A stretch of DNA of 59,480 bases from Alphaproteobacteria bacterium (GCA_021298215.1 JAJTEE010000012.1:1-59480); one strand, 5' to 3'. Counted from the stretch's first letter, positions 33,632 through 46,501 are shown. Numbers and translations are program-made. Notes: a model not told the origin generated them from the letters alone.

Positions 33632-34531
33632 TTAAGAGTTTGCGTTCATAAATCTATTTGAGGGTGCATGTTGCACCGGAATATGGTGGCCCTTTTCACC
33701 TTTTAGAACTCGCACAACGATTTTTCCTGCTTGGCGTCCCATTTCATATTGGTCGGGAGCAATTGCTGCTTTGCAACCGCGTTTGACGGACTCTGGGTCG
33801 GAGCAGAATATAGGAATATTTTTTTGTTTTGCCGTTTGCAAAACCGCATCTAAAGCAGAAACGACGGTATTATCATTTGTAAGCATAAGGGCATTAACAT
33901 TTGGGACAATACCTTGGGCAGCTTGCAGAACATCGCCTGTAGAGTATGCAGGTGCGGTAACAATACGATATCCAGCTTCCTCAAGTTTAAGGGAAATGCG
34001 CTCGACATGTGTGTGTGAATTCGCTTCACCAGGATTATAAATCATTCCAATTATGGATCCCTTTGGCATAAATTCTTGAATAAGTTTCACTTGACCATCG
34101 AGGTCAGGTGCGTCTGAAACGCCGGTGATGTTTTCTTTATTTTTACCTGTTTCTTCAACAAGTTTTGCAGTAATGGGATCTGTTATACCTGCGAAGATCA
34201 CAGGAATCTGCTGAGTGTTCGCTGAAAGGACCGCTTGTGCGGAAGGCGTTGTAATAGCTACAATAACATCCACTTTTTTTCCAATGAAATTTTGTGCAAT
34301 TTGCGTGGCTAAGGCAGGGTTCCCCTGTGCTGATTGAAAATCAATACGTACTTTCGTGCCAAAAGCGTTTGCTATTTCATCTTCAATACCTTTACGGATT
34401 AAATCTAGAGATGGGTGTGGTGCTATTTGTGTAATAGCAACAACTTTTCCTTCAACTTTTGCTTGAGAAAAATAGAAATAAGAAACTACGGCAGAAATAA
34501 TAGTGATAAATAATAAGATTTTTTTAAACAT
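33632..34531 (-). CDS. ABC transporter substrate-binding protein (TrpX/DUF534 type), copy 2
   Basis: This is the tandem paralogue of copy 1 and lies 23 nt upstream of it. ATG 34531 is the start, because GGAG stands 6 nt before it; the frame's earlier codons have no ribosome site. The 299-residue product has a signal or anchor (residues 5-20), then ITQIAPHPSLDLIRKGIEDE, NPALATQIAQNFIG, NPGEANS and GRQAGKIVVRVL as in copy 1. Only the two binding proteins are here. They may feed one shared transporter with different ligands. Confidence 0.85.
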   Translation of the reverse strand: MFKKILLFITIISAVVSYFYFSQAKVEGKVVAITQIAPHPSLDLIRKGIEDEIANAFGTKVRIDFQSAQGNPALATQIAQNFIGKKVDVIVAITTPSAQAVLSANTQQIPVIFAGITDPITAKLVEETGKNKENITGVSDAPDLDGQVKLIQEFMPKGSIIGMIYNPGEANSHTHVERISLKLEEAGYRIVTAPAYSTGDVLQAAQGIVPNVNALMLTNDNTVVSALDAVLQTAKQKNIPIFCSDPESVKRGCKAAIAPDQYEMGRQAGKIVVRVLKGEKGHHIPVQHAPSNRFMNANS

Positions 34532-34573
34532 GGTGTGCTCCAACATTAATAATGGCTATACAAAAGGGTTAGA

Positions 34574-34590
34574 ATAATCTTTTAGATTAT
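34574..34590. promoter_or_regulatory. Small perfect hairpin or operator upstream of the binding-protein genes
   Basis: ATAATCT (34574-34580) and AGATTAT (34584-34590) are exact complements around TTT. The site lies 43 nt before the start of binding-protein copy 2, where an operator or leader hairpin would be expected. The rest of 34532-34766 is AT-rich without a gene. Confidence 0.3.
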
Positions 34591-34766
34591 CCGTGTCGCC
34601 ATCGAGCAATATGTTGGTGCATCATCATAACTTTTTTAGTATCTTATTTTTTTGAGTAAAAGTCAATAATTTTTTACATAAATGCAAACTATGTCTACTA
34701 TATTTATATAATGAAAGAAAAATTATTACTAAGAAATAGAGAATAGAAAGAAGATGAAATCTTGCT

Positions 34767-34842
34767 TGGCGTCCCCAACGGGATTCGAACCCGTGTTGCC
34801 GCCTTGAGAGGGCGATGTCCTAGGCCTCTAGACGATGGGGAC
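34767..34842 (-). tRNA. tRNA-Glu (anticodon CUC)
   Basis: On the minus strand the 5' GTCCCC pairs with the 3' GGGGAC, followed by G and an encoded CCA. The D arm reads GTCTAGAGGCCTAGGAC, the T-loop GGTTCGAATCC, and the anticodon loop CTCTCAA gives CTC. The sequence closely follows bacterial glutamate tRNA. CTC is the rarer glutamate anticodon; a TTC tRNA is presumably elsewhere. Confidence 0.95.
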
Positions 34843-34910
34843 CATTGAATATATCTAGCCAGTTACCAGCATTTTTTCAAGTGGAAATACTTAAGCCGGT
34901 TTTGACTACT

Positions 34911-35603
34911 TTAGGAATTTAAAAGAGGAAGAGTTATTATAGCTTTTTTAGCGTTCTCTTTATTTTCTATGGTTACTGTGTTGCCTTCAACGGTGATATG
35001 ACCAGCAAAAGCCACATTACACTGAAAAATGCTTTTAGCAATAAGTTGATAATAAGGTTTTGCTGTTATAATCGTTTCTTGTTTTTCTGCAGCTGTTTTG
35101 GATGAAGTGGTTTGCTCAGTAAAATTTTTTTGAAGAGAAAAGTCAATAACATGAAGAGTGCATGTGGTTAGGGTCTCTCCTTCATTTCGTCTGCTGAAAA
35201 TAATACATAGACCTTCTTCTGTTTTGCCTACAAAAGTGCATTCATAAAATCTCTCGGATCTTTCCCCTTTTTTACTAAGAGTAAGCATGGGGGCTTCACA
35301 AAAGGGACTTTGCTCTTCAGTTACATCTCCAAAAAATTTATTTGTGTCTATGGCTGCATTAATATCGATTGAAACACTGTACGGAAGACCGCAATCACTT
35401 ATCCAATTTTCAAATTCTTTTATAATCGAGGGATGAATATATTTGCCCCCTATTTTAAAGCTAGTTTTAACTTCTTCTAGAAGTACAGTCATTTTTTCTG
35501 AATCAAGACTATTTGATACGGCTGTTTCGTTATAGCCTCCTTCTATGCTAAAGGAGATAACGATCAACAAAAAAATAAGAAATTTACTAAGCTGTTTCAT
35601 CAT
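34911..35603 (-). CDS. Secreted hypothetical protein, 230 residues
   Basis: I do not recognise the family. The N-terminus (MMKQLSKFLIFLLIVISFSIEGG) is a signal peptide with cleavage near residue 22. The mature part is mixed in charge, with short beta-like stretches and four Cys (in SDCGLP, SPFCEAP, YECTF and TTCTLH), which would fit disulphide bonds in the periplasm or outside. It ends ITLPLLNS. The start could also be the second Met. It is a single gene between tRNA-Glu and the PhzF gene. Confidence 0.6.
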   Translation of the reverse strand: MMKQLSKFLIFLLIVISFSIEGGYNETAVSNSLDSEKMTVLLEEVKTSFKIGGKYIHPSIIKEFENWISDCGLPYSVSIDINAAIDTNKFFGDVTEEQSPFCEAPMLTLSKKGERSERFYECTFVGKTEEGLCIIFSRRNEGETLTTCTLHVIDFSLQKNFTEQTTSSKTAAEKQETIITAKPYYQLIAKSIFQCNVAFAGHITVEGNTVTIENKENAKKAIITLPLLNS

Positions 35604-35669
35604 TAAGAATTCGACTTTGATTCTTTAGGTATGGTTAAGAGTGGCCTAAGAAACTTTATATAGCAAATA

Positions 35670-36473
35670 TTAAGAAGCAGTTAGCAATTTGCCTTCCATA
35701 ACAGTAATGGCTTGAGCGGTAAGAGTGACGCGATTGTTTTCAACGGCTACTTTTAAAAAGCCAGTGCGCTCAGAGATTTGTAATGCGTTCATGGAATTCT
35801 TATTTAAAATTTTTGCCCATAAAGGTGTTAAACGGCAATGAGCAGAGCCACAAACGGGATCTTCTGGAATGCCAACTTTAGGAGCAAAATATCTAGAGAC
35901 AAAGTCAATATTGGAATCAATTTCACCTTCGTTTAAGGCAGTGACCGTAACAGAGCGACATGGGAGCTGTGCAATCTTTGCAAAATTAGGTTTTAATTCA
36001 CGTACCGCTTGTACAGAAGGCAATACAACGACGTACATAACATTATCTTTATACACAGAAGTGACAGGTACAAACCCTAGAGCTTTATTGAGTAGTTCTG
36101 GCATTGGGGCTGGTTCTATTTCCATGCTGGGGAAATTTAGGGTGATCCAATCCTTGTTGCGTTGAGCGGTTAAGGGGCCACTCATGGATTCAAAGGTGAT
36201 AATATCTTCTTTGACGATACCTTGCTCCCATAAAAGGTGGGCTGCGGCAAGTGTTGCATGGCCACATAATGGGCACTCATCTTTGGGCGAAAACCAACGA
36301 ATATGGTAGTGGTTAGCAGCAATCTTCTTTAGGAAAGATGTTTCTGAGTAATTTAACTCAGCGGCAATATTTTGTGCTAATACATCATCTGTAAATTCTG
36401 GAACGATACACACTCCAGCGGGGTTACCCTTAAAAGGTTCGTTCGTGAATGCATTAACTTGCCAAATATGCAC
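35670..36473 (-). CDS. PhzF-family isomerase
   Basis: PhzF-type proteins have a diaminopimelate epimerase fold and catalyse isomerisations; most bacterial members have no known substrate. GTG 36473 is chosen over the ATG 57 nt upstream: GGAG stands exactly 7 nt before it and the product then begins M-H-I-W-Q-V-N-A-F as the family does. The 267-residue protein shows FKGNPAGVC (near 13-21), the catalytic Glu in YSETSFL near 43, CPLCGHATLAAAH near 68, and DPVCGSAHCRLTPLW near 219-233. It is not part of a phenazine cluster. Confidence 0.9.
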   Translation of the reverse strand: MHIWQVNAFTNEPFKGNPAGVCIVPEFTDDVLAQNIAAELNYSETSFLKKIAANHYHIRWFSPKDECPLCGHATLAAAHLLWEQGIVKEDIITFESMSGPLTAQRNKDWITLNFPSMEIEPAPMPELLNKALGFVPVTSVYKDNVMYVVVLPSVQAVRELKPNFAKIAQLPCRSVTVTALNEGEIDSNIDFVSRYFAPKVGIPEDPVCGSAHCRLTPLWAKILNKNSMNALQISERTGFLKVAVENNRVTLTAQAITVMEGKLLTAS

Positions 36474-36576
36474 GTAATTTCTCCAATTGATGATTGCAGT
36501 TTGTAAGTATTCAAGATATTTTAAAAGCACGTTTGTTTCAATACGTAAGTTTAAATTTAATAAAGGTACTTAGATT

Positions 36577-36840
36577 ATGTCGATTACTTCCTCTGTTAGT
36601 GGTGCAGAGTTGCGCCAATTTATTGAAAAAGTTGAAAATTTAGAAGTCGAAAAGGCTGAGATTCAAGATCACATTAAAGATGTGATGGCAGAAGCGAAAG
36701 CTCGTGGCTTTGATACAAAGATTATGCGTCAAGTGATTCGTATGCGTAAGATGAAGCAGGAAGACTTGGTTGAGCAACAAGAATTGCTTGATATTTATAC
36801 ACATGCTTTGGGAATGGTTGTTGAAGAAGAAGCTGCTTAA
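36577..36840 (+). CDS. GapR-like nucleoid-associated protein (DUF2312/UPF0335)
   Basis: In Caulobacter GapR is a DNA-binding protein that clamps overtwisted DNA ahead of replication and transcription and stimulates gyrase and topoisomerase IV. This 87-residue protein has the family pattern: GAELRQFIEKVENLEVEKAEI, then DVMAEAKARGFDTKIMRQVI, with a basic RMRKMKQ turn and a helical end. It is essentially all coiled coil. The gene shares one base with cysS (TAATG). DUF2312 genes are nearly confined to alphaproteobacteria, which supports the class assignment of the window. Confidence 0.9.
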   Translation: MSITSSVSGAELRQFIEKVENLEVEKAEIQDHIKDVMAEAKARGFDTKIMRQVIRMRKMKQEDLVEQQELLDIYTHALGMVVEEEAA

Positions 36841-38183
36841 TGCTGCATTTGTTTAACACTTTAACAAAGAAAGACGAACCATTTAGCCCAATCAATGCTG
36901 ATAATATTGGTATGTACGTGTGCGGTCCAACGGTTTATGACTTAGCGCATTTGGGTAATGCAAGGCCTGTGGTGGTATTTGATGTGTTATTCAGACTTTT
37001 GCGTAGCCAATATCCACAAGTAACCTATGTGCGTAATATTACCGATGTTGATGATAAAATAAACGCAGCAGCCTTAGCGAGTGGTCAAAATATTCGGGAG
37101 ATCACGACGCGTACGACCAAGGCTTATCATGAGGATATGCGCGCATTAAATGCACTACCGCCAACGCACGAGCCAAGAGCGACGGATCATATTACTGATA
37201 TGATTAGTATGATTGAATCATTAATTGCTCAAGATTTTGCGTATGTTAAAGAAGGGCATGTTTTGTTTCGGGTCCAAAAATACATAAAGTACGGCCATCT
37301 TTCAAGGCGTCAACAAGATGAGCTTATAGCTGGAGCACGGATTGAGGTAGCGCCTTATAAGGAATACGCAGGTGACTTTGTGTTGTGGAAGCCATCTTCA
37401 CCAGAACTTCCTGGTTGGGAGAGTCCATGGGGCAGGGGAAGGCCCGGATGGCATATTGAATGTTCGGCCATGAGCCAGGTATTTTTAGGAAAAACCTTTG
37501 ATATTCATGGTGGCGGGATTGATTTGGTATTTCCTCACCATGAGAATGAAATTGCGCAAAGTTGCTGTGCGCATCAGACAGAGCGCATGGCAAATATCTG
37601 GATGCATAATGGGCATTTGCTAGTAAATGGTGAGAAAATGTCAAAATCGCTTGGGAATTTTTTCACGGTGCGTGATGTGCTGAAAGATTATGATGGCGAA
37701 GTGATCCGGTTGGCGTTTTTGAGTACGCATTATAGGCAGCCGCTTGATTGGACAGATGAAACACCCAAAGCTGCGAAGGCGACGCTTGATCGTTTTTATA
37801 AGGCAATTGAGTACGCAACTTCTGAAGGCAGTGTATCGATAAGTATGCTAGAAGCCTTAGACGATGATTTAAATACGCCTCTTGCAATTAGCTACCTGCA
37901 TGATCTTGCAAATACAGTTTTTAAAGCGAATGGCGGTGAGCAAATTGAAGCTGCCAATGTATTAAAGGCTAGTGCTCAATTTTTAGGCATTTTAATGCAT
38001 GATCCTAAAGAGTGGTTTCAAGGTAAAGCAGATAACCAAGGCATAGAAGAGCTAATAACGGCGCGAAATGAAGCGAAGCAGGCAAAGAACTTTGCTGAGG
38101 CCGATCGCATTCGTGCGCAGCTTACTGAGCAAGGAATTGTTCTTGAAGATGGGCCGAATGGTACAATTTGGCGTAAAGCCTAA
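36840..38183 (+). CDS. cysS: Cysteinyl-tRNA synthetase
   Basis: This class I synthetase charges tRNA-Cys. The 447-residue protein has the HIGH-type motif HLGNARP (near 36-42), KMSKSLGN (near 264-271) that holds ATP, and the zinc ligands: Cys in MYVCGPT, Cys in HIECSAMS, and the two His in FPHHENE. The C-terminal helical domain with AEADRIRAQL is present. The ATG overlaps the gapR stop codon by one base, and trmJ follows with no gap. Confidence 0.97.
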   Translation: MLHLFNTLTKKDEPFSPINADNIGMYVCGPTVYDLAHLGNARPVVVFDVLFRLLRSQYPQVTYVRNITDVDDKINAAALASGQNIREITTRTTKAYHEDMRALNALPPTHEPRATDHITDMISMIESLIAQDFAYVKEGHVLFRVQKYIKYGHLSRRQQDELIAGARIEVAPYKEYAGDFVLWKPSSPELPGWESPWGRGRPGWHIECSAMSQVFLGKTFDIHGGGIDLVFPHHENEIAQSCCAHQTERMANIWMHNGHLLVNGEKMSKSLGNFFTVRDVLKDYDGEVIRLAFLSTHYRQPLDWTDETPKAAKATLDRFYKAIEYATSEGSVSISMLEALDDDLNTPLAISYLHDLANTVFKANGGEQIEAANVLKASAQFLGILMHDPKEWFQGKADNQGIEELITARNEAKQAKNFAEADRIRAQLTEQGIVLEDGPNGTIWRKA

Positions 38184-38882
38184 ATGAACAAACCAATTGT
38201 TCTTTTGCACCAAGTGCAGCTTGCTGAAAATTTAGGAGCGGTTGCTCGGGCCATGGGTAATTTTGGCTTGGAACAACTCCGATTGATTCAGCCCAAGTGT
38301 GATCCGGATGATGCAAAAGCTGTTGCGATGGCCGCTGGTAATGAGAAGGTATTAGAGAAAGCTTCGATTTATCAAAGCTTGGAGCATGCGGTAGGAGATT
38401 TAGAATTAGTTTTTGCGACAACAGCAATAGAACGCGAACTGATTAAAAATTACTGTACGCCAAAAACGGCAATTCTATTGATTCAGGATAGAAAAGTTGG
38501 CTTTTTATTTGGGCCTGAGCGCACAGGGTTAACCAATGAAGATTTATCGGTTGCTAATTGTATTATCACTGTTCCTGTGAATCCGGATTTTTCATCCTTA
38601 AATATTGGGCAAGCCGTAGTTATCGTGCTTTATGAGTGGTATCAATTGCAGGTTAATCAAGAGTCTTGGTTACATTTGGGAGATACAAAACCCGTTCAGC
38701 AAAAAGAACTTCAGGGATTTTTTAAACTGCTAGAAGCAGAACTTGATACCGTAAATTTTTGGCGAGTGCCGCATAAAAAGGAAAAAATGTGGCAAAATAT
38801 AAGGGCTGCATTTTTGAGGATGCAGCCCACTGAGCAAGAAATTCGCACGCTTTACGGTGCGATTCAAGCGATTAAGAAATAA
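38184..38882 (+). CDS. trmJ: tRNA (Cm32/Um32) methyltransferase, TrmJ type (SPOUT)
   Basis: TrmJ methylates the 2'-OH of residue 32 in several tRNAs. The 232-residue SPOUT protein shows motif 1 (NLGAVARAMGNFGL, near 15-28, with the catalytic Arg), motif 2 (FGPERTGLTNEDL near 112-124) and motif 3 (SLNIGQAVVIVLYE near 140-153), which form the knot. The C-terminal helical extension is typical of TrmJ rather than TrmL. The start codon directly follows the cysS stop. Its own stop codon abuts the stop of the convergent gene. Confidence 0.9.
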   Translation: MNKPIVLLHQVQLAENLGAVARAMGNFGLEQLRLIQPKCDPDDAKAVAMAAGNEKVLEKASIYQSLEHAVGDLELVFATTAIERELIKNYCTPKTAILLIQDRKVGFLFGPERTGLTNEDLSVANCIITVPVNPDFSSLNIGQAVVIVLYEWYQLQVNQESWLHLGDTKPVQQKELQGFFKLLEAELDTVNFWRVPHKKEKMWQNIRAAFLRMQPTEQEIRTLYGAIQAIKK

Positions 38883-39551
38883 TTATTGCGCTTCAATATC
38901 TGCAGCGACTGTACATAAGAATTTCTTCTCAGAATTAAATCCTTTGAAAGCTTTTCTTCCTGCCGCGGCTACCGCACGACCTTGACCCATTGCTTTGCCA
39001 TCAACAACTGGCCCACCAGCTTCTACATAGGTGAAAGTTGCTTTGTCGTCTTTTCCGTGAGTTCTAATTTCTTCAATAGCGCGATCACGAACAGATTGTC
39101 CTTCGTTTGTTTTAAAATTAGATACGGGTTTTCCTAGTAATGTTGGGTCAGATGAGGCAACAACTGTATCGTTTCCTTCTTGATAACAAGTAATGCGCAA
39201 TTTTTGAGCTGTAGCTCTGTTAACAGCAGCTTGTAGTGGAAGTTCACGACTATTTGTTTGGATCGCTCCATTAATAACTTTAAAGAATTCTTCCGGACTG
39301 CTAATGCTTCCTTCTGTATTTGAAGTGTTAGTTAATTCATTGATGATGCTTTCAAGTGCTATTGCCTGGTCAGCTTTAATCGGTAAAGATTTGCGGGCAA
39401 CAGCTTTAGCTTTTTTATTTTGTGTATTTTTAGGCGTTTGGATATTTTTCTCTTTTATGCTTTCAGTGCTTTCTGTATTAGTGTTGCTAGTCGTGCAGGC
39501 AACGAAAAGAGCCAAAGGTGTCAGGCTTGCTAACCATAATTTTAATTTCAT
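38883..39551 (-). CDS. Putative lipoprotein with a Cache-like sensor fold
   Basis: The N-terminus MKLKLWLASLTPLALFVAC resembles a lipoprotein signal with Cys19 as the lipid site (the -3 residue is Phe, slightly off the usual lipobox). A low-complexity linker rich in Asn, Thr and Lys follows. The second half (about 80-222) recalls a single Cache domain: YQEGNDTVVASSDPTLLGKPVSNFKT and then TFTYVEAGGP and a closing strand. Cache domains sense small ligands, usually in receptors; here no output domain exists, so it may bind a ligand or modify another receptor. The 3' end abuts trmJ. Confidence 0.5.
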   Translation of the reverse strand: MKLKLWLASLTPLALFVACTTSNTNTESTESIKEKNIQTPKNTQNKKAKAVARKSLPIKADQAIALESIINELTNTSNTEGSISSPEEFFKVINGAIQTNSRELPLQAAVNRATAQKLRITCYQEGNDTVVASSDPTLLGKPVSNFKTNEGQSVRDRAIEEIRTHGKDDKATFTYVEAGGPVVDGKAMGQGRAVAAAGRKAFKGFNSEKKFLCTVAADIEAQ

Positions 39552-39676
39552 AACATTTACTCCAAATTTTTAATGTATAAAAAGTGTAACAAACTTTTCT
39601 AAAATTTTTCATTATTTTTTGATGTTGTAGGCTAACGAAGATTTTCTGTTGCAAAAAAGCACTTAAAGGTCATGCT

Positions 39677-41638
39677 TTAACCTAGGTCGTCTAGAATTTC
39701 TTCCACAACATCCTTTTTTGCGGGGCCTTTATTTTTTGTTGGGGAGGGTATCTGTAGTTGTGCAGCCATTTTTTTAGGTGGTTGATTAGGGCCATTATAT
39801 ACTTCAGGTCCTCTATAAAAAGCTGCCGCAACACGTGTGGGGATCATTGATCCAGTGGATTGCTTTGCCATGTTTTTATTATCATCGTTACCTGTCCATA
39901 CTCCGACAACAAGGTTTTGAAACCCTATATCGTTTGGTAAATATTCGCGCATACCAACAAACCAAGCATCACGATCGCCGTTACTTCCTGTTTTACCCAT
40001 AACGGTTGGCGCTAAATTAGCAGCACGACCGCTTCCTTCAGCAATAACAGCGCGCAATAAAATGCGCATTTTGTGAAGCACATCAGGCTTAACAATCATT
40101 GGAGTGGGTTGCTCTTCGCGTTTGTATAGAATATTTCCTTCTTTATCCCGAATTTCTAAAATTCCATATGGCCAAACAGCGCGACCTTCGTTGGCAAAAG
40201 TTGCAAAAGCGGCCGTTAAATCAAGAAGGGTTGTTTCAATTGCTCCAAGAGATAAAGAGATATGTTCTTCCATATGGCTGGTAATGCCTAAGCGGTGTGC
40301 AACTTCGATAACTTTTTTAGGGGTTGCTTTTAACATTAAGCGAATAGAGGGACTGTTAACAGAGCGTGCAAAGGCTTCTCGGATACTTACTTCACCTCGC
40401 GTTTTCCAAGTGAAGTTGCTGGGTTTCCAATTACCGATGACGATAGGACTATCGTCGATCATGTCTTCAGGATCAACGCCTGCTTCTATTGCAGCTAGAT
40501 AGATAAACATCTTGAATGCAGAGCCAGGTTGACGTAACGCTTGCGTGACTCGGTTAAATTGACTTTTCTTATAATTCTGGCCACCAATCATGGCGCGTAT
40601 AGCTCCATCGGGACTCATTGCCAATAAGCTAAGTTGTGAAGTTTTGAGCTTTTGACCCATATCCTTCATATATTCTATGCATACTTGGTCTGCGTGGCGT
40701 TGCATTGAAGGATCTAGAGTTGTTACTACGATCAAATCGCGATCAAGACCATTAACGAAATTGGGAATAAGTTCCATGATCCAATCACAAAAATATTTGA
40801 AATTGCTTTCTTGCTTATTATTTTCAAGGACATGAATACCTTCATTAAAATATGTTTGGGAGTCTTCAATAAAGCCAGCCTCTTGCATTAGCTGCAAAAC
40901 AACTTTAGCGCGTTCTTTAGCTTTTTCAGGATTTGAAGAAGGTGAATAACGAGAAGGTGCTTTGAGAAGCCCGGCAATCACGGCTGCTTCAAAAATTGTT
41001 AATTCTCGGGCAGATTTATTGAAATAACGTTGTGCGGCAGCTTCAATACCAAATGTACCGCTACCTAGATAAACGCGATTGAGATACATGGTGAGAATGT
41101 CGTCTTTACTGAACTTCCATTCAAGCCAAACAGAGAGAAGAACTTCAAGAATTTTACGCTTAAATGAGCGATCTCGTGTATCAAAAGCGCCTTCAGTAAA
41201 TAGTAGGTTTTTCGCAAGCTGTTGTGTTAAGGTTGAGCCACCTTGTACGACACGATTTGCACGATAGTTTTCATAGGCGGCGCGTGCTAAACCAATGAAA
41301 TCAACGCCAAAATGATAATAGAATCGACGATCTTCAACAGCCATAAGAGCTTGAGGCACGTGAATAGGCAAGTCTTGAATTCTTACCATTTCTTCAAAAA
41401 CGTCACCATACGTGCTAATGACTGTTCCATCAACGGTTTGAATGGTAATACTTGGTGTGCGAACATTTGTTTGCAAGCGATTGAGGTCAGGAAGGTCTTG
41501 AATAAACCACAACAGGATGACTCCAAGTAAAATGGTTCCCCAAATGCTTGCTAAAAGAAAAAAGCGCCCAACAATTCCTAAAAATGTCTTTTTAGTTTTT
41601 CGAGATTTTGTTGGTTGTTTTCGCTTTTTTAATGCCAC
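39677..41638 (-). CDS. mrcA: Penicillin-binding protein 1A (bifunctional class A)
   Basis: The enzyme both polymerises glycan strands and cross-links peptides in the periplasm. The 653-residue protein has an N-terminal membrane anchor (about 23-46), a glycosyltransferase domain with the catalytic EDRRFYYHFGVD (near 102-113) and GGSTLTQQLAKN, and a transpeptidase domain with SAFK (near 377-380), SVN (near 433) and KTGS (near 554). The OB-like insert of enterobacterial PBP1A is missing, which explains the shorter length. The gene lies 7 nt after gyrB on the same strand. Confidence 0.94.
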   Translation of the reverse strand: MALKKRKQPTKSRKTKKTFLGIVGRFFLLASIWGTILLGVILLWFIQDLPDLNRLQTNVRTPSITIQTVDGTVISTYGDVFEEMVRIQDLPIHVPQALMAVEDRRFYYHFGVDFIGLARAAYENYRANRVVQGGSTLTQQLAKNLLFTEGAFDTRDRSFKRKILEVLLSVWLEWKFSKDDILTMYLNRVYLGSGTFGIEAAAQRYFNKSARELTIFEAAVIAGLLKAPSRYSPSSNPEKAKERAKVVLQLMQEAGFIEDSQTYFNEGIHVLENNKQESNFKYFCDWIMELIPNFVNGLDRDLIVVTTLDPSMQRHADQVCIEYMKDMGQKLKTSQLSLLAMSPDGAIRAMIGGQNYKKSQFNRVTQALRQPGSAFKMFIYLAAIEAGVDPEDMIDDSPIVIGNWKPSNFTWKTRGEVSIREAFARSVNSPSIRLMLKATPKKVIEVAHRLGITSHMEEHISLSLGAIETTLLDLTAAFATFANEGRAVWPYGILEIRDKEGNILYKREEQPTPMIVKPDVLHKMRILLRAVIAEGSGRAANLAPTVMGKTGSNGDRDAWFVGMREYLPNDIGFQNLVVGVWTGNDDNKNMAKQSTGSMIPTRVAAAFYRGPEVYNGPNQPPKKMAAQLQIPSPTKNKGPAKKDVVEEILDDLG

Positions 41639-41645
41639 AAAAACC

Positions 41646-45145
<3,500 letters not shown>

Positions 45146-45213
45146 AAGGGTAGGGCGATTTCTAGCGTAAGCTTATCCTAGATGGTGTTTAGGTGTAGCG
45201 CAAGATATTGCCT

Positions 45214-46449
45214 TTAAATAATATCCTTTAGCTGAATCATTTCATGGCGTCTTTTGACATCCAAGAAGCCTGGGAATTTTTTATTGATAGCACGATCCAG
45301 TAATGCCTTGTAAATCTTCTCATTTTTAATAGAAGCAAGTTTTTTGCATTCTTCATCGACTATTTGCTTAAATTCTTCTGCGTAATAAATATTGTAATTT
45401 TGAAGAACGACGAAAGATAACTGGTCGCGAGGCCGATATTGCAGCGTTGAAATAAACCCAGACATACTGCCTTCGTGCCTAAAGATATCGCCTTGAGGAT
45501 CACTTATTTTTTTAATTCCATAACAATAAAAAATAGAAGAATCTTTAGGATCTATTTGCACGTGACTAGTTAGCATAAGTGCTGTTACTTCCGGTGGTAA
45601 TGCTTGGTTATTATGCAAATGCTGATTCCATATAAGCAAATCTGAAATCGATGAAACGATTCCTCCAGATCCGCACAAAAGAGCATTACGTCCGTAAAGT
45701 TTTACTTCGTTCATAGGTTGTTTTATATAGGTGTATCCTCTGGCAACATTTGGATATTTTCCTGAAGTCTTCATTGTACGGCACGTGCCACTTTCGGGTA
45801 AGAAGGTGCTTTTCATACCCAAAGGTTTAAAGAAAGATTCATGCAGGTATGCGCTTAAGCTTTTCCCAGACAGGCGTTCAATGATTTGGCTTAAGAGAAA
45901 ATATCCAGAATAGCAGTATTGATAACTGGTTCCTGGTTTGAAAAGAAGGGGCTTGCTTTTAAAGAAAGCAGTAACTTCAGCAGGTGTTAAAATGATGTCT
46001 TCGCTTGATTGAAAACCAGGAGAAGGAAGGCCAGAGGTGTGTGTTAGCATATGGTGTAAGGTAACTTTATTTGCCCATTGAGGCATTGAGCCGCTCCATA
46101 TAGGATCAGAACTAGGTAAATAATGAGAAAGAGGAGTGTGCAGAGCTGCTTTTAACGATTCAATAGAAGGATTTTGGTGCCATAAAATATGCAAAAGTGC
46201 AGCGGCGGTAAATTGCTTGGTAATAGAGGCTATGAAAAATTGAGTGTCAGCTGTACAAGGTTGATTTGCTATATGGTCTGCTGTACCAAAACCATTGGCA
46301 TACAGTACGGAATTGTTTTGCGCGACAGCAACAGCCCCATTAATTATGTGTGCTTGCTGAAATCGCTGAATTTTACTGGCAATAGTTTCCGGAGAAATTG
46401 CTGTGGCTTTTAATGATCCAATCATGAGAAAGAGAATATATAAAAACAT
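45214..46449 (-). CDS. Secreted serine hydrolase of the class C beta-lactamase family
   Basis: The 411-residue protein has a signal peptide (residues 1-17) and the fold of AmpC-like esterases and DD-peptidases. The nucleophile motif SITK holds Ser75 and Lys78. The second motif, usually Tyr-x-Asn, reads Y-C-Y (178-180), so the Asn is replaced by Tyr. The third motif is H-E-G in FRHEGSMSGF. The conserved HMLTHTSGLPSPGF segment lies at 133-146. Many relatives are esterases or peptidases and not lactamases; the changed second motif argues against drug resistance. The C-terminal 70 residues are basic and helical. Confidence 0.85.
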   Translation of the reverse strand: MFLYILFLMIGSLKATAISPETIASKIQRFQQAHIINGAVAVAQNNSVLYANGFGTADHIANQPCTADTQFFIASITKQFTAAALLHILWHQNPSIESLKAALHTPLSHYLPSSDPIWSGSMPQWANKVTLHHMLTHTSGLPSPGFQSSEDIILTPAEVTAFFKSKPLLFKPGTSYQYCYSGYFLLSQIIERLSGKSLSAYLHESFFKPLGMKSTFLPESGTCRTMKTSGKYPNVARGYTYIKQPMNEVKLYGRNALLCGSGGIVSSISDLLIWNQHLHNNQALPPEVTALMLTSHVQIDPKDSSIFYCYGIKKISDPQGDIFRHEGSMSGFISTLQYRPRDQLSFVVLQNYNIYYAEEFKQIVDEECKKLASIKNEKIYKALLDRAINKKFPGFLDVKRRHEMIQLKDII

Positions 46450-46501
46450 CTATGATTACCAGGTTAGTCTAAATTTGATAAGATAATAAAGAAATATGGA
46501 T

